From NCBI RefSeq assembly GCF_029335485.1, contig NZ_JARJLM010000654.1, positions 1 through 37,259 of the forward strand: 37,259 bases of DNA. The letters run 5' to 3'. The DNA is from Cupriavidus basilensis. Lineage in GTDB: Bacteria; Pseudomonadota; Gammaproteobacteria; Burkholderiales; Burkholderiaceae. How positions within the stretch are numbered: position 1 is the first letter of the stretch; each line of letters begins with the position of its first letter. The notes under the pieces were generated by a model that was given only the letters and a program-made list of their open reading frames with translations, was not told the DNA's origin and searched no databases. The position numbers and the translations under genes are program-made. Shown in pieces: positions 16,660 through 27,624 of this stretch.

Positions 16660-18114
16660 ATGCAATTGCAAAGACCCAAACTACTGCGCGACACCTGCCT
16701 GATCGACGGCGAATGGACGCACGCCGCCGATGGCGAAGTGCTGGCCGTGCGCAATCCCGCCACGCAGGACCTCATCGGTACCGTTCCCAAGGCGGGCGCC
16801 ACCGAGACCCGGCAAGCCGTGGATGCCGCCGCGCGCGCGCTGCCGGCCTGGCAAGCCCTGACCGGCAAGGCCCGCGCGGCCGTGCTGCGCCGCTGGGCCG
16901 ACCTGATGCTGGCCCACCAGGAAGACCTGGCGCAGTTGATGACCGCCGAACAGGGCAAGCCGCTGGCCGAAGCGCGCGGCGAGGTGGCCTACGCCGCCTC
17001 CTTCCTCGAGTGGTTCGGCGAGGAGGCAAAGCGGGTGGACGGCGAGGTCCTGTCCAGCCCGCGCGCCAGCCAGAAGCTGCTGGTGCTGCGCCAGCCTGTC
17101 GGCGTCTGCGCGGCGATCACGCCGTGGAACTTCCCGGCCGCGATGATCACGCGCAAGGCCGGCCCGGCGCTGGCGGCGGGCTGCACCATGATCCTGAAAC
17201 CGGCCGAACAGACGCCGCTGACCGCGCTGGCACTGGCCGTCCTTGCCGAAGAAGCGGGCGTGCCGCGCGGGGTGCTGCAGGTGGTGACCGGCGACCCGGT
17301 CCAGATCGGCGGCGTGCTGTGCGCCAGCCCGGTGGTGCGCAAGCTCAGCTTCACCGGCTCGACCGAGATCGGCAAGCTGCTGATGGCGCAATGCGCGGGC
17401 ACGGTCAAGAAGCTCTCGCTCGAACTCGGCGGCAATGCGCCCCTGATCGTATTCGACGATGCCGACCTGGACCGCGCGGTGGAAGGCATCCTGGCCTCCA
17501 AGTTCCGCAACAGCGGCCAGACCTGTGTCTGCGCGAACCGCATCTACGTGCACGACGCGGTGTACGACGAAGTCGCAAAGAGGCTGGTGCGCGCGGTGGG
17601 CGAGTTGCGCCCCGGCCATGGCGTGGATAGCGGCGTGACGCAAGGTCCGCTGATCGATGCCGACGCGGTCGCCAAGGTGGAAAGCCACATCGCGGATGCG
17701 CTCGGCCAGGGAGGACGCGTGCTGGTCGGCGGCAAGCGCCACGCATTGGGCGGCACCTTCTTCGAGCCCACGGTACTGGCCGACGCCACCGCCACGATGC
17801 GGGTGGCGCGCGAGGAAACCTTCGGCCCACTGGCGCCCCTGTTCCGCTTCAGGGACGACGACGAAGCCATCGCCATGGCCAACGACACCGAATTCGGTCT
17901 CGCTGCCTATTTCTTCTCGCGCAATCTGGCGAGGGTGTGGCGGGTGGCCGAAGCCCTGGAGTACGGCATGGTGGGCATCAACACCGGCATGATCTCGAAT
18001 GAGGTGGCACCGTTCGGCGGCGTCAAGCAATCCGGCCTCGGCCGCGAAGGCTCGCGCCATGGCATCGACGAATACCTCGAGATGAAGTATCTCTGCCTGG
18101 AGCTTGACCAGTAA
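16660..18114 (+). CDS. gabD: Succinate-semialdehyde dehydrogenase (NADP+)
   Basis: A 484-residue aldehyde dehydrogenase that oxidises succinate semialdehyde to succinate, completing GABA degradation to a TCA intermediate. The general base Glu255 (LSLELGGNAP) and nucleophile Cys289 (NSGQTCVCANR) are present, together with the TPWNFP oxyanion segment and the FTGSTEIGK nucleotide-binding turn. The second cysteine, Cys291, matches redox-switch cysteines known in some members; a regulatory role here is inference. Length and N-terminus match GabD. It lies 13 bases after gabT and shares its transcript. Alternatives such as glutarate-semialdehyde dehydrogenase cannot be excluded by sequence alone, but the gabT neighbour supports GabD. 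Confidence 0.94.
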   Translation: MQLQRPKLLRDTCLIDGEWTHAADGEVLAVRNPATQDLIGTVPKAGATETRQAVDAAARALPAWQALTGKARAAVLRRWADLMLAHQEDLAQLMTAEQGKPLAEARGEVAYAASFLEWFGEEAKRVDGEVLSSPRASQKLLVLRQPVGVCAAITPWNFPAAMITRKAGPALAAGCTMILKPAEQTPLTALALAVLAEEAGVPRGVLQVVTGDPVQIGGVLCASPVVRKLSFTGSTEIGKLLMAQCAGTVKKLSLELGGNAPLIVFDDADLDRAVEGILASKFRNSGQTCVCANRIYVHDAVYDEVAKRLVRAVGELRPGHGVDSGVTQGPLIDADAVAKVESHIADALGQGGRVLVGGKRHALGGTFFEPTVLADATATMRVAREETFGPLAPLFRFRDDDEAIAMANDTEFGLAAYFFSRNLARVWRVAEALEYGMVGINTGMISNEVAPFGGVKQSGLGREGSRHGIDEYLEMKYLCLELDQ

Positions 18115-18203
18115 GCGTGGGAAAGGCGAGCCGCTGCCAGGGCGGGCCCCCGCCGTGATCCCCGGCCCGGCTGGCCGCGCGATCGCCGGGACATGGAACG
18201 GGT

Positions 18204-19250
18204 TCAGGCAGGCATTCCCACCGATCGGTTGCGGGCCGCGCCCATGCGGCAGGCGATCTGGAACGCCTGCCAGGTTGCCTCCACATTGGCCTTGCCCTGG
18301 CCCGCGATGTCGTAGGCCGTGCCGTGGGCCGGCGTGGTGATGGGAATCGGCAGCCCGCCCTGCACCGTCACGCCACGCGAGAAGCCCATCAGCTTGATCG
18401 CGATCTGGCCCTGGTCGTGGTACATGGTGACGATGGCCTGGTACTCGCCCGCCCGCGCCTTCAGGAAGATGGTGTCCGCCGGGAAAGGGCCGTGGAACGG
18501 CTTGTCGGTCGGCCAGGCGCGGGACTGCAGGGCGCGCACCGCCGGCTCGATGATGTCGATCTCCTCGCGGCCGCAGACGCCGCCATCGCCGCCATGCGGG
18601 TTGAAGGCCGCCACCGCCACCTTAGGCGTGGCTACGCCGTTGGCGAGCAGCGCGCGATAGATCAGCTCCGCCGCCTGCTCGATGCGCGCCACGCTGAGAT
18701 GGCTGGCGACGTCCTTGAGCGGCACGTGGGACGAGATGCGCGACGTCCACAGGTCGCCGAGCGTATTGAACTCGCAGAAGTAGCCGGTCACGCCCAGGTG
18801 CTCGGCGAAATGGTGCAACTCGTCCTCATGGCGCAGGCCCCCCAGCTTCATGGCCTGCTTGTTGAGCGGCGCGAAGCAGATCGCGTCGATGGCGCCGGCC
18901 AGCGTCGCGTCCATGCACTGGTCCAGCACCTGCAGCACCGAACGCCCGCCCGGCGCCTCGGCCCGGCTGCGGTGCACATCGGCGGCCGCGATGCTGTCCA
19001 CCGCGAGGAAGGCTGGCCGCGCGGTGCCGGCCCTGCCCCGCACCTCGGCCAGCGTTGCCACTTCGTCCGTCCCCACGTCGGTACCGGCGATGCGTTGGCC
19101 GTCCTGCCACAGCCAGCGGTCGCCGACCAGCACGATATTGGCGATGGCCGCCGCTTCCGGCCTGGCCAGCAGCCTGGCGATCAGTTCGGCGCCGATGCCG
19201 GCGGGATCGCCCAGCGTGACCGCGACCACGGGTTTTGTCGAAGGGATCAT
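18204..19250 (-). CDS. PdxA-family dehydrogenase (PdxA2-like)
   Basis: A 348-residue NAD-dependent dehydrogenase/decarboxylase of the 4-hydroxythreonine-4-phosphate dehydrogenase family. TLGDPAGIG opens the chain; metal-site histidines appear as His175 (SHVPL), His219 (NPHGGDGG) and His278 (YHDQGQ), and the substrate loop is PAHGTAYDIAG. The canonical GHTE segment is replaced by LRHEDELHHF, and the chain is longer than biosynthetic PdxA. That points to the catabolic PdxA2 group (4-phospho-threonate/erythronate dehydrogenases and relatives such as TphB) rather than pyridoxal phosphate synthesis. No kinase partner (DUF1537) is nearby. It converges with gabD and diverges from a truncated LysR gene that was probably its regulator. 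The ribosome site is weak. Confidence 0.85.
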   Translation of the reverse strand: MIPSTKPVVAVTLGDPAGIGAELIARLLARPEAAAIANIVLVGDRWLWQDGQRIAGTDVGTDEVATLAEVRGRAGTARPAFLAVDSIAAADVHRSRAEAPGGRSVLQVLDQCMDATLAGAIDAICFAPLNKQAMKLGGLRHEDELHHFAEHLGVTGYFCEFNTLGDLWTSRISSHVPLKDVASHLSVARIEQAAELIYRALLANGVATPKVAVAAFNPHGGDGGVCGREEIDIIEPAVRALQSRAWPTDKPFHGPFPADTIFLKARAGEYQAIVTMYHDQGQIAIKLMGFSRGVTVQGGLPIPITTPAHGTAYDIAGQGKANVEATWQAFQIACRMGAARNRSVGMPA

Positions 19251-19548
19251 GGTGTCAGTGCAGTTTGATGTGGTTCATGCGGAAGAGGTTGCCGCCCCGG
19301 GGACAGCCATCCGCTGGGGATGCTGCCGGGGCAGGGGTCACGGGCAGGAAGCCATCATGGCGGCCCTCGTGGCCGGGCGTTGGCAGGCTGGGCGCGATCG
19401 CACGCGCGGTCGAGCCATCAGTGCTTTCATCAATGTCTCCAGTTTCTATTTATGGGTTTGGAAGCTGCGCCGGTTGAACGCATAGTAGCCACGCGATTGA
19501 TCACAGTATATTGAAAGAACTTGATAGATCGATAACCAGGAGTAATCA
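19251..19548. promoter_or_regulatory. Divergent region between pdxA-like gene and broken lysR
   Basis: No gene is supported. The right third (about 19490-19548) is AT-rich, with TTGATC and TTGATAGATCGAT elements, and ends in AGGAG seven bases before the LysR start. This is where a LysR regulator would normally bind to control both genes. Confidence 0.4.
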
Positions 19549-20001
19549 ATGGGCTCCATCGACAAGCAAGACTCGACACCGCAACTGCTCAACCGGCTGC
19601 GCATGCGCCAGATTGCGCTGATGCTTGCCATCGAGGAGCGCAAGACCCTCAGAGCCGCCGCCAGCCAGCTTGGGCTCACGCAGCCCGCCGCGACCAAGAT
19701 GCTCCACGAACTCGAAGATTCGCTCGGGCAGCCCCTGTTCGAGCGGGTGGGCCGGGGCCTGCAGCTCAATCCCGCGGGCGAGCGCGTGATGGGGTACTTC
19801 CGCGGCATCCGGGGCAGCATGGAAGCGCTCAACCGCGACCTCGGCGAACTGCGCCTCGGCAGCGCCGGCCGGTTCGCGGTGGGCAGCATCATGGCGGCGT
19901 CCCCGGGCCGGCTGACCGAGGCGCTGGTGGGGCTCAAGGCGCTGTTCCCGCTGCTGTCGATCGAGATCGCGGTGGACACCAGCGACCGCCTGCTGGCGCA
20001 G
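19549..20001 (+). pseudogene. LysR-family regulator, truncated after codon 151
   Basis: The first 151 codons encode a good LysR N-terminus: HTH at about residues 17-75 (LRAAASQLGLTQPAATKMLHE, then LGQPLFERVGRG), the linker, and the start of the effector domain (GRFAVGSIMAASPGRLTEAL, then SIEIAVDTSDRLLAQ). The next codon, TTA, is already the antisense of the stop codon of the E1 gene on the other strand. The frame then runs about 110 codons antisense to that gene to a stop at 20331. About half of the effector domain is therefore missing, and the product, if made, is a chimera. AGGAG precedes ATG 19549. The HTH is intact, so a DNA-binding but effector-blind protein is conceivable. Confidence 0.85.
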
Positions 20002-22695
<2,694 letters not shown>

Positions 22696-22786
22696 CTCTG
22701 TTGCACTCCGCTGGATTGACTGCCGCCCGCAATTGCCGGGGCTCGATGTTGCACTTGCTTGCGCCGTTTCCCGGCAAGACCTGACT

Positions 22787-22806
22787 GGCGCCGGCAGGCG
22801 CCGGCA
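22787..22806. repeat. 10-base tandem duplication in the Bug-E1 spacer
   Basis: GGCGCCGGCA occurs twice head to tail (22787-22796, 22797-22806), just downstream of the Bug gene on its strand. Each copy contains GGCGCC and GCCGGC palindromes, so the RNA can fold. It may be an intercistronic structure affecting E1 expression. Low confidence in any function. Confidence 0.4.
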
Positions 22807-22816
22807 AATGCCCGGC

Positions 22817-23806
22817 TCAATTTGCCTGGATACCGGCCTTTTGGGCGATGGCGCGCATCTGCGGCAGGTCCTTCTCGATCATGGCGCTAACCTGGTCCGG
22901 CGCCGCGTAGGAGGGCTCCAGCGCGTTGGCCATCAGTTGTTTCCGGATATCCGGGTCTTTCATGGTTTGCGCCAGTGCTTTCTCCAGACGTGCCTTGACG
23001 TCAGGAGACAGGCCGCGCGGCGCCACGATCGCGACCCACGAATCGGCATCGAAGCCCGGGAAGCCAGACTCCGCAACAGTTGGAACATCCGGCAGCGACG
23101 TTGCGCGCCTGGCGCCGGTCACCGCGATCGCTTTGAGTTTGCCGCTCCTGATATGCGGCAGGGATGCCGCAATGGTGTCGACCGAGAAGGGAATCTGCCC
23201 GCCAATCAGGTCGGCAATCGCCGGCGCGCTGCCTTTGTAGGGTATGTGCTGCAACTTCATCCCGGTGGCGGCGAGGATCATCTCTCCAGCAAAATGCCCC
23301 GTCGTGCCATTGCCGAACGAGCCATAGGCGTATTTTCCCGGCTCGGCCTTTACCACCGACATCATCTGCTTCAGGTTGCCCACGGGGACATCGCGATTGG
23401 CCAGCAAGATCAGCGGTACGCGCGCCACCAGGCCGACCGGTTCAAAGCTCTTGACCGGGTCGTATGGCAGGTTGGCATTGATGGCCGGATTGACCGTGAA
23501 GGTCGATCCTGAACTGATGAACAGGGTGTAGCCGTCAGGCGCTGCCTTTGCCACGTAGCTGGCGCCGACGATCGTGCCAGCGCCCGCGCGGTTCTCGATG
23601 ACCACAGCCTGCCCGAGACTCTCGCCCAGCTTCTTGCCGACCATCCGTCCGATGATGTCTACCGCGCCACCCGCCGGGAACGGTACTACCAGCATCACAG
23701 GCTTGGCGGGATAGCCCTGGGCGTGCGCAGTCGTTGCGCACACGGCCAATCCCGGCAACGAGAGCACATTGATCGCCATGGCGACGCTGCGTAGAGTCGT
23801 TTTCAT
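22817..23806 (-). CDS. Bug/TctC-family receptor in the ACC deaminase cluster
   Basis: A 329-residue Bug receptor with a Sec signal peptide (MAINVLSLPGLAVCATTAHAQ) and the mature start YPAKPVMLVVPFPAGGAVD. ENRAGAGTIVGASYV, PDGYTLF, PYKGSAPA and TSLPDVPTVAESG follow. ATG 23806 has AAAGGAG at about 10 bases. It sits between acdS and the E1 gene on the same strand (161 and 121 bases away), so its ligand may be ACC itself or another amino acid or acid that feeds 2-oxobutyrate. No membrane subunits are nearby. Ligand assignment is inference from position only. Confidence 0.92.
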   Translation of the reverse strand: MKTTLRSVAMAINVLSLPGLAVCATTAHAQGYPAKPVMLVVPFPAGGAVDIIGRMVGKKLGESLGQAVVIENRAGAGTIVGASYVAKAAPDGYTLFISSGSTFTVNPAINANLPYDPVKSFEPVGLVARVPLILLANRDVPVGNLKQMMSVVKAEPGKYAYGSFGNGTTGHFAGEMILAATGMKLQHIPYKGSAPAIADLIGGQIPFSVDTIAASLPHIRSGKLKAIAVTGARRATSLPDVPTVAESGFPGFDADSWVAIVAPRGLSPDVKARLEKALAQTMKDPDIRKQLMANALEPSYAAPDQVSAMIEKDLPQMRAIAQKAGIQAN

Positions 23807-23967
23807 CAGTTTCTACTCCTTTGATCTGGCGATGGAAAAAAAGCAGCCAACTGCGTTTGGCACTGTCTTGTGGCGTCTCTTTTCAGCCCGCAACGCCCGA
23901 GCGCCGTCACCGCCGGGCGGATGCCCGTCGCTCCGGCCTTCCTCGGGCAATCAGGCAGGCTGGCGGA

Positions 23968-24984
23968 TCAGCCGTTCCGGAACAGGAAGCTGTAGGCGTT
24001 CAGTGCCGGGGCACCGCCCAGGTGCGCGTAGAGCACCCTGGAGCCTGCCGGGAATTCGCCTCGGCGGACGAGATCGATCATGCCCTGCATCGATTTGCCC
24101 TCGTAGACGGGGTCGGTCATCATGCCCTCGAGCTTGGCGCTCAGGCGGATGGCTTCAAGCGTCTCCTCGGAAGGCAAGCCGTACTCCGGCCCACCGTAGC
24201 GGGTGTCGAGAACAACGTCTTCCTCCGTGATCTCGCGGCCGAGGTCGACGAGATGCGCGGTGTTTCTGGCGATGCGCAGGATCTGCGCGCGGGTCTGCTC
24301 CGGCTTGGCGGATGCATCGATGCCGATCACGCGGTTTGCGCGACCGTCGGCGGCGAAGCCGACCACCATGCCGGCCTGCGTGCTGCCGGTCACCGAGCAG
24401 ACCACGACGTAGTCGAACTTGAAGCCGAGTTCGGCCTCCTGTGCCCGCACTTCCTCCGCGAAGCCCACGAAGCCGAGGCCACCGAGCGGATGCTCCGAGC
24501 ACCCGGCCGGGATCGGGTACGGCTTGCCGCCCGCCTGGCGTACGCTCTCCATCGCCTCTTCCCAACTCTTGCGGATCCCGATATCAAAACCATCGCTGAC
24601 CAGGCGCACATCGGCGCCCATCATGCGGGACATCTGGATGTTGCCAACACGGTCATATACCGCGTCCGAGTAGTTCACCCAGTTTTCCTGCACCAGCACG
24701 CACTTCAGCCCGAGATGCGCCGCCACGGCGGCGACCTGGCGCGTCTGGTTTGACTGGATGCCGCCGATGGAGACCAGCGTGTCGCACCCCTGGGCCAGCG
24801 CATCTGGAACGATGTATTCGAGCTTGCGGGTCTTGTTGCCGCCGAATGCCAGGCCGCTGTTGCAGTCCTCGCGTTTTGCATAGAGTTCAACCTTGCCGCC
24901 GAGATGCGCGCTCAGTCGCTTCAGAGGCTGGATGGGCGTGGGCCCGAACGTCAGTTGGTGGCGGGGGAAGCGATTCAGATTCAT
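23968..24984 (-). CDS. acdS: 1-aminocyclopropane-1-carboxylate deaminase
   Basis: A 338-residue PLP enzyme that opens ACC to 2-oxobutyrate and ammonia. All diagnostic residues fall at the standard numbers: Lys51 ([11 protein letters not shown]), Ser78 (GGIQSNQT), Tyr268, Tyr294, Glu295 (DPVYEGKS) and Leu322 (YAHLGG). The Glu295/Leu322 pair separates true ACC deaminase from D-cysteine desulfhydrase. ATG 24984 is chosen because it yields the exact family length and N-terminus (MNLNRFPR) and follows AGGAG; a longer reading to 25047 adds nothing conserved. The divergent Lrp-type gene 204 bases away is the usual acdR regulator. The enzyme lets plant-associated bacteria consume the ethylene precursor of their host, which suggests a soil/rhizosphere lifestyle. 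Confidence 0.97.
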   Translation of the reverse strand: MNLNRFPRHQLTFGPTPIQPLKRLSAHLGGKVELYAKREDCNSGLAFGGNKTRKLEYIVPDALAQGCDTLVSIGGIQSNQTRQVAAVAAHLGLKCVLVQENWVNYSDAVYDRVGNIQMSRMMGADVRLVSDGFDIGIRKSWEEAMESVRQAGGKPYPIPAGCSEHPLGGLGFVGFAEEVRAQEAELGFKFDYVVVCSVTGSTQAGMVVGFAADGRANRVIGIDASAKPEQTRAQILRIARNTAHLVDLGREITEEDVVLDTRYGGPEYGLPSEETLEAIRLSAKLEGMMTDPVYEGKSMQGMIDLVRRGEFPAGSRVLYAHLGGAPALNAYSFLFRNG

Positions 24985-25188
24985 GCTGGCAACTCCTGGT
25001 TTGAGGGCGGGTATCCAGGCATCAAGACTGGCGAAGAACACAGGCATGTGAACGACCTTTCATTGATGCTTCGATGGCCTCCATCCTAGGAAAAAACACA
25101 CGAAACGTGGTTGCAAATATTGATTGATCTATGCACTATTAGAAAAACAAACATCAGATATCGACATGTTAATTTTTCATAAATCATC
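24985..25188. promoter_or_regulatory. acdS-acdR divergent control region
   Basis: The half next to acdR (about 25085-25188) is strikingly AT-rich against its GC-rich surroundings. It carries TGCA elements at both ends of a stretch around 25112-25136 and AT-rich Lrp-like patches near 25168-25180. In studied acdS systems the Lrp-type AcdR binds this region. I see no clear FNR dyad here. Exact promoters were not resolved. Confidence 0.5.
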
Positions 25189-25698
25189 ATGGACGAAATA
25201 AAAATTCGCACCAAATCCGAGCAACCCGCGCCCCTTTCCGAGACATTGGATCGCACCGACAAGGCGATCCTTCGCGCACTTCAGCGCGACGCGTCCATCT
25301 CGAATGTGGCGCTGGCGGCAAAGGTGAGCCTGAGCCCGCCGGCCTGTCTCCGGCGTGTCGAGCGGCTGAAGGAAATGGGCCTGATTCGCGGCATCGTAGC
25401 GCTGCTCAATCCCGCCGCGCTCGACGCGGGCATGCTGGTGATGATCGGCGTGGTGCTGGACAGGTCCACGCCCGAATCCTTCTCCGAGTTCGAGAAGGCC
25501 GCCCAGAAGGTCTCCGGATGCATGGAATGTCATGTGGTGACCGGCGAGTTCGACTACTTCATGATGCTGCGGACCAAGGACAGCGAGAGCTTCAATCGCC
25601 TTCATGCCGAGCAGCTTCTGTATCTGCCGGGCGTCCGGCAGATACGCTCGTTCATGGTGCTCAAGCAGGTGCTATCGACGACGCAGATTCCGATCTGA
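25189..25698 (+). CDS. acdR: Lrp/AsnC-family regulator of ACC deaminase
   Basis: A 169-residue Lrp-type regulator. After a short basic leader, the HTH spans about residues 20-70 (LDRTDKAILRALQRDASISNVAL, then SPPACLRRVERLKEMGLI). The RAM/AsnC ligand domain follows (ECHVVTGEFDYFMMLRTKD, LPGVRQIRSFMVLKQV). It diverges from acdS, the standard acdR-acdS arrangement, so activation of acdS in response to ACC is well founded by analogy. The ribosome site before ATG 25189 is poor. Its product may also control the downstream Bug and E1 genes if these are read from the acdS promoter. Confidence 0.92.
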   Translation: MDEIKIRTKSEQPAPLSETLDRTDKAILRALQRDASISNVALAAKVSLSPPACLRRVERLKEMGLIRGIVALLNPAALDAGMLVMIGVVLDRSTPESFSEFEKAAQKVSGCMECHVVTGEFDYFMMLRTKDSESFNRLHAEQLLYLPGVRQIRSFMVLKQVLSTTQIPI

Positions 25699-25739
25699 AG
25701 CGCCACAAGCACATGCGCCGGCGCCGGGGCGCCGTGCAT

Positions 25740-27152
25740 TCATGCGCCTGGTGGCCGCGTCCTGGCGACGGCGGCGCCGCCCTCGGCCAGATCCCAGAAC
25801 ACGCCAGCCATGATCTGCAGCGCCTGCCTGGCCACACTGCCCAGCAGGTGCTCGTCGGGCGCATGCTGGCTGCACGCCGGATAGGAATGCGGGAACCAGA
25901 GCGTGGGCAGGCCCAGCACGTCCGCAAAGACATCGTTGGGCAGCGACCCGCCAAAGTTCGGCAGCAGTGCCGGCTGCTCGCCGGTGGTGCGGAGCACCGA
26001 CTCCCGGGCCCACCGCACCCACGCATCGTCCGGATTCAGCCGGGTTGCCTGCATCGGCTCGCCGTCGGGCTGGACCGACACGTCCTGAAAGCCATGCGCA
26101 TCCAGGTGCTGCCGAAGGTGGCGCATGAAATTGCCGCTGTCGCTGCCCACCACAAAGCGGATCTGGCATAACGCAAACGCCTGGCCGGGAATCGCCCCGA
26201 CCGGTGCGTCGGGATTGCCGGTCTTGAAGGCGAGCACTTCGAATGTGTTCCAACCGTACACACGTTCGGCAGGCGATAAGCCCGGCTCTCCCCAGTCGGG
26301 ATCGATCCGGGGATCGGTGGGGCCGCCGCCGACCGCAATGGTCATGAGCGCCGCACGGACGTTCGCCGGCAAGCTCTCCGGCAACAATCCCCTTACCAGT
26401 ACCCTGCCCCTGGCATCCACCACGCTGGCGATCGCATGCGCCAGCCGCGTGCCGGCGTTGCTCAACAGTCCGCCCCAGTTGCCGGAATGGTGTGCGCCTT
26501 CGCGCAGATTGACGGCCAGCCTGAAGTTGCAGAATCCCCGCGAGCCCAGGAAGATGGTCGGCCGCCCGGCCGCCACGCGAGGTCCATCCGATGCGATGAA
26601 CACGTCCGCTGCCAGCTCGCCGGCGTACGTGGCGCACACATCCCGCAGGCCTGGCGAACCGGTCTCTTCTCCCATCTCGAGAATCATCTTGACGTTGTAG
26701 CCCAGCCTGCCCTTGCGCAGCGTCAACACCTGCGTCAGCGCAGCCAGGTTGATGGTGTGCTGGCCCTTGTTGTCGGCGGTGCCGCGGCCATACCAACGGT
26801 CTCCGTCGAGCGAGACCTCCCAGGGGCCAAGGCCCTCGCGCCACTGCGCATCCTGGCCGCGCACCACGTCGCCGTGCCCGTACGTCAGCACGGTGAACGC
26901 GGCATCGGGTTCCAGCCGCTGCGCCAGCATGAACGGTCCGCCGCCGGCGATCGGGTTGTCGACGAGCTTCCAGCTGAATCCCAGGGCGTCCAGCTGCGGC
27001 CCGATGGCATCGGTCAGGTAAGCCTCCAGGATGGCCGCGCTGGCGGGGTTCTGGCTTTCGGTGCGCATCGCCACGCGTTGCCGGAGCACCTGCTCGAAGC
27101 TGCCGTCATCGAAGTAGCGGGCCGCGAGTTCGAGGGCTTGTGAGCGGCTCAT
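25740..27152 (-). CDS. M20-family metallopeptidase (ArgE/DapE/CPG2-like)
   Basis: A 470-residue zinc amidohydrolase, probably a cytoplasmic di- or aminoacyl-peptidase. Metal-site motifs are His93 in YGHGDVV, Asp127 in GRGTADNKGQH, the catalytic Glu pair Glu162-Glu163 (EMGEETGSPG), Asp189 (ASDGPR) and a late His region (HSYPACSQH). The lid/dimerisation domain is in the middle. ATG 27152 is preceded by a GGAAGAAGAG purine run; the frame is open further upstream but there runs over the end of another gene. It sits 53 bases downstream of the truncated peptide-transporter ATPase gene on the same strand, which supports hydrolysis of imported peptides or N-acyl amino acids. The substrate is unknown. 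Confidence 0.9.
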   Translation of the reverse strand: MSRSQALELAARYFDDGSFEQVLRQRVAMRTESQNPASAAILEAYLTDAIGPQLDALGFSWKLVDNPIAGGGPFMLAQRLEPDAAFTVLTYGHGDVVRGQDAQWREGLGPWEVSLDGDRWYGRGTADNKGQHTINLAALTQVLTLRKGRLGYNVKMILEMGEETGSPGLRDVCATYAGELAADVFIASDGPRVAAGRPTIFLGSRGFCNFRLAVNLREGAHHSGNWGGLLSNAGTRLAHAIASVVDARGRVLVRGLLPESLPANVRAALMTIAVGGGPTDPRIDPDWGEPGLSPAERVYGWNTFEVLAFKTGNPDAPVGAIPGQAFALCQIRFVVGSDSGNFMRHLRQHLDAHGFQDVSVQPDGEPMQATRLNPDDAWVRWARESVLRTTGEQPALLPNFGGSLPNDVFADVLGLPTLWFPHSYPACSQHAPDEHLLGSVARQALQIMAGVFWDLAEGGAAVARTRPPGA

Positions 27153-27205
27153 GTCTCTTCTTCCTGGTCTGTTTCGTGAAATCCATGGGCGTGCGCGCGC
27201 CTCGA

Positions 27206-27388
27206 TCAAGCGGCGAGCGGTTCGGAATCCCGCCGGATATCCGGGATCCCCAGCCCGGGCTCCGGAGTCGGCGCGGACGACAGCAGCATGCGCGTATCGG
27301 GGTGGGAAGGCGCCGCAAAGATCGCCTCGCGAGCGGCCTGCTCCACGATGCCGCCGCGATACATCACCGCGACGCGATCCGCCAGAAT
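27206..27388 (-). pseudogene. Peptide ABC transporter ATPase, C-terminal remnant
   Basis: About 60 codons survive, reading ILADRVAVMYRGGIVEQ, then AIFAAPSHPDTRMLLSSAP. This is the C-terminal end of Opp/Dpp-type ATP-binding proteins (family pattern DRVAVMY-x-G-x-IVE ... HPYT-x-xLL). Walker A, signature and Walker B motifs are gone, and the residues before ILADRV do not match the family, placing the break near base 27388. It is followed by the M20 peptidase gene on the same strand, so the operon once carried the transporter upstream of the peptidase. Confidence 0.75.
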
Positions 27389-27624
27389 TCTTCCGGCTTG
27401 CCAAACCGGCCCCGTCTCGTCATGCAGCGCCGGCTGAGCGCGCAAAGCTCAAGCGTACCGATTTCACATGCGCGTTCATGGATTCGCCTCTGGCCAGGTG
27501 CAGCTGGATCGAAGAAATGCAGGGTTGTTCGAATCCTAGGCCCTCTCTGACTTTGCGAAAAGCATAGAATTCAGATACATGGTTTGCCTAAAAGGCAAAC
27601 CGCACCCATCCAGCCGGAGAGTTC
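27389..27624. other. Region between transporter remnant and LysR gene
   Basis: No gene is supported. It contains the deletion junction on the left, a possible -10 (TAGAAT, 27565-27570) and the perfect inverted repeat at 27581-27601 on the right. The original transporter promoter probably lay here. Confidence 0.45.
27581..27601. promoter_or_regulatory. Perfect 8-base inverted repeat before LysR gene
   Basis: GGTTTGCC, five bases, then GGCAAACC make a perfect dyad ending 23 bases before the GTG start. It may be the autoregulatory operator of the LysR protein or an RNA hairpin in its leader. No T-run follows, so it is not a terminator. Confidence 0.5.

Noticed and set aside
15246-18060. Long minus-strand frames opposite gabT and gabD
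   Set aside because: Both sense genes have full catalytic motifs; the reverse frames are compositional artefacts.
18115-18203. GC-rich dyads between gabD and the pdxA-like gene as a bidirectional terminator
   Set aside because: The stems lack T-runs on either strand.
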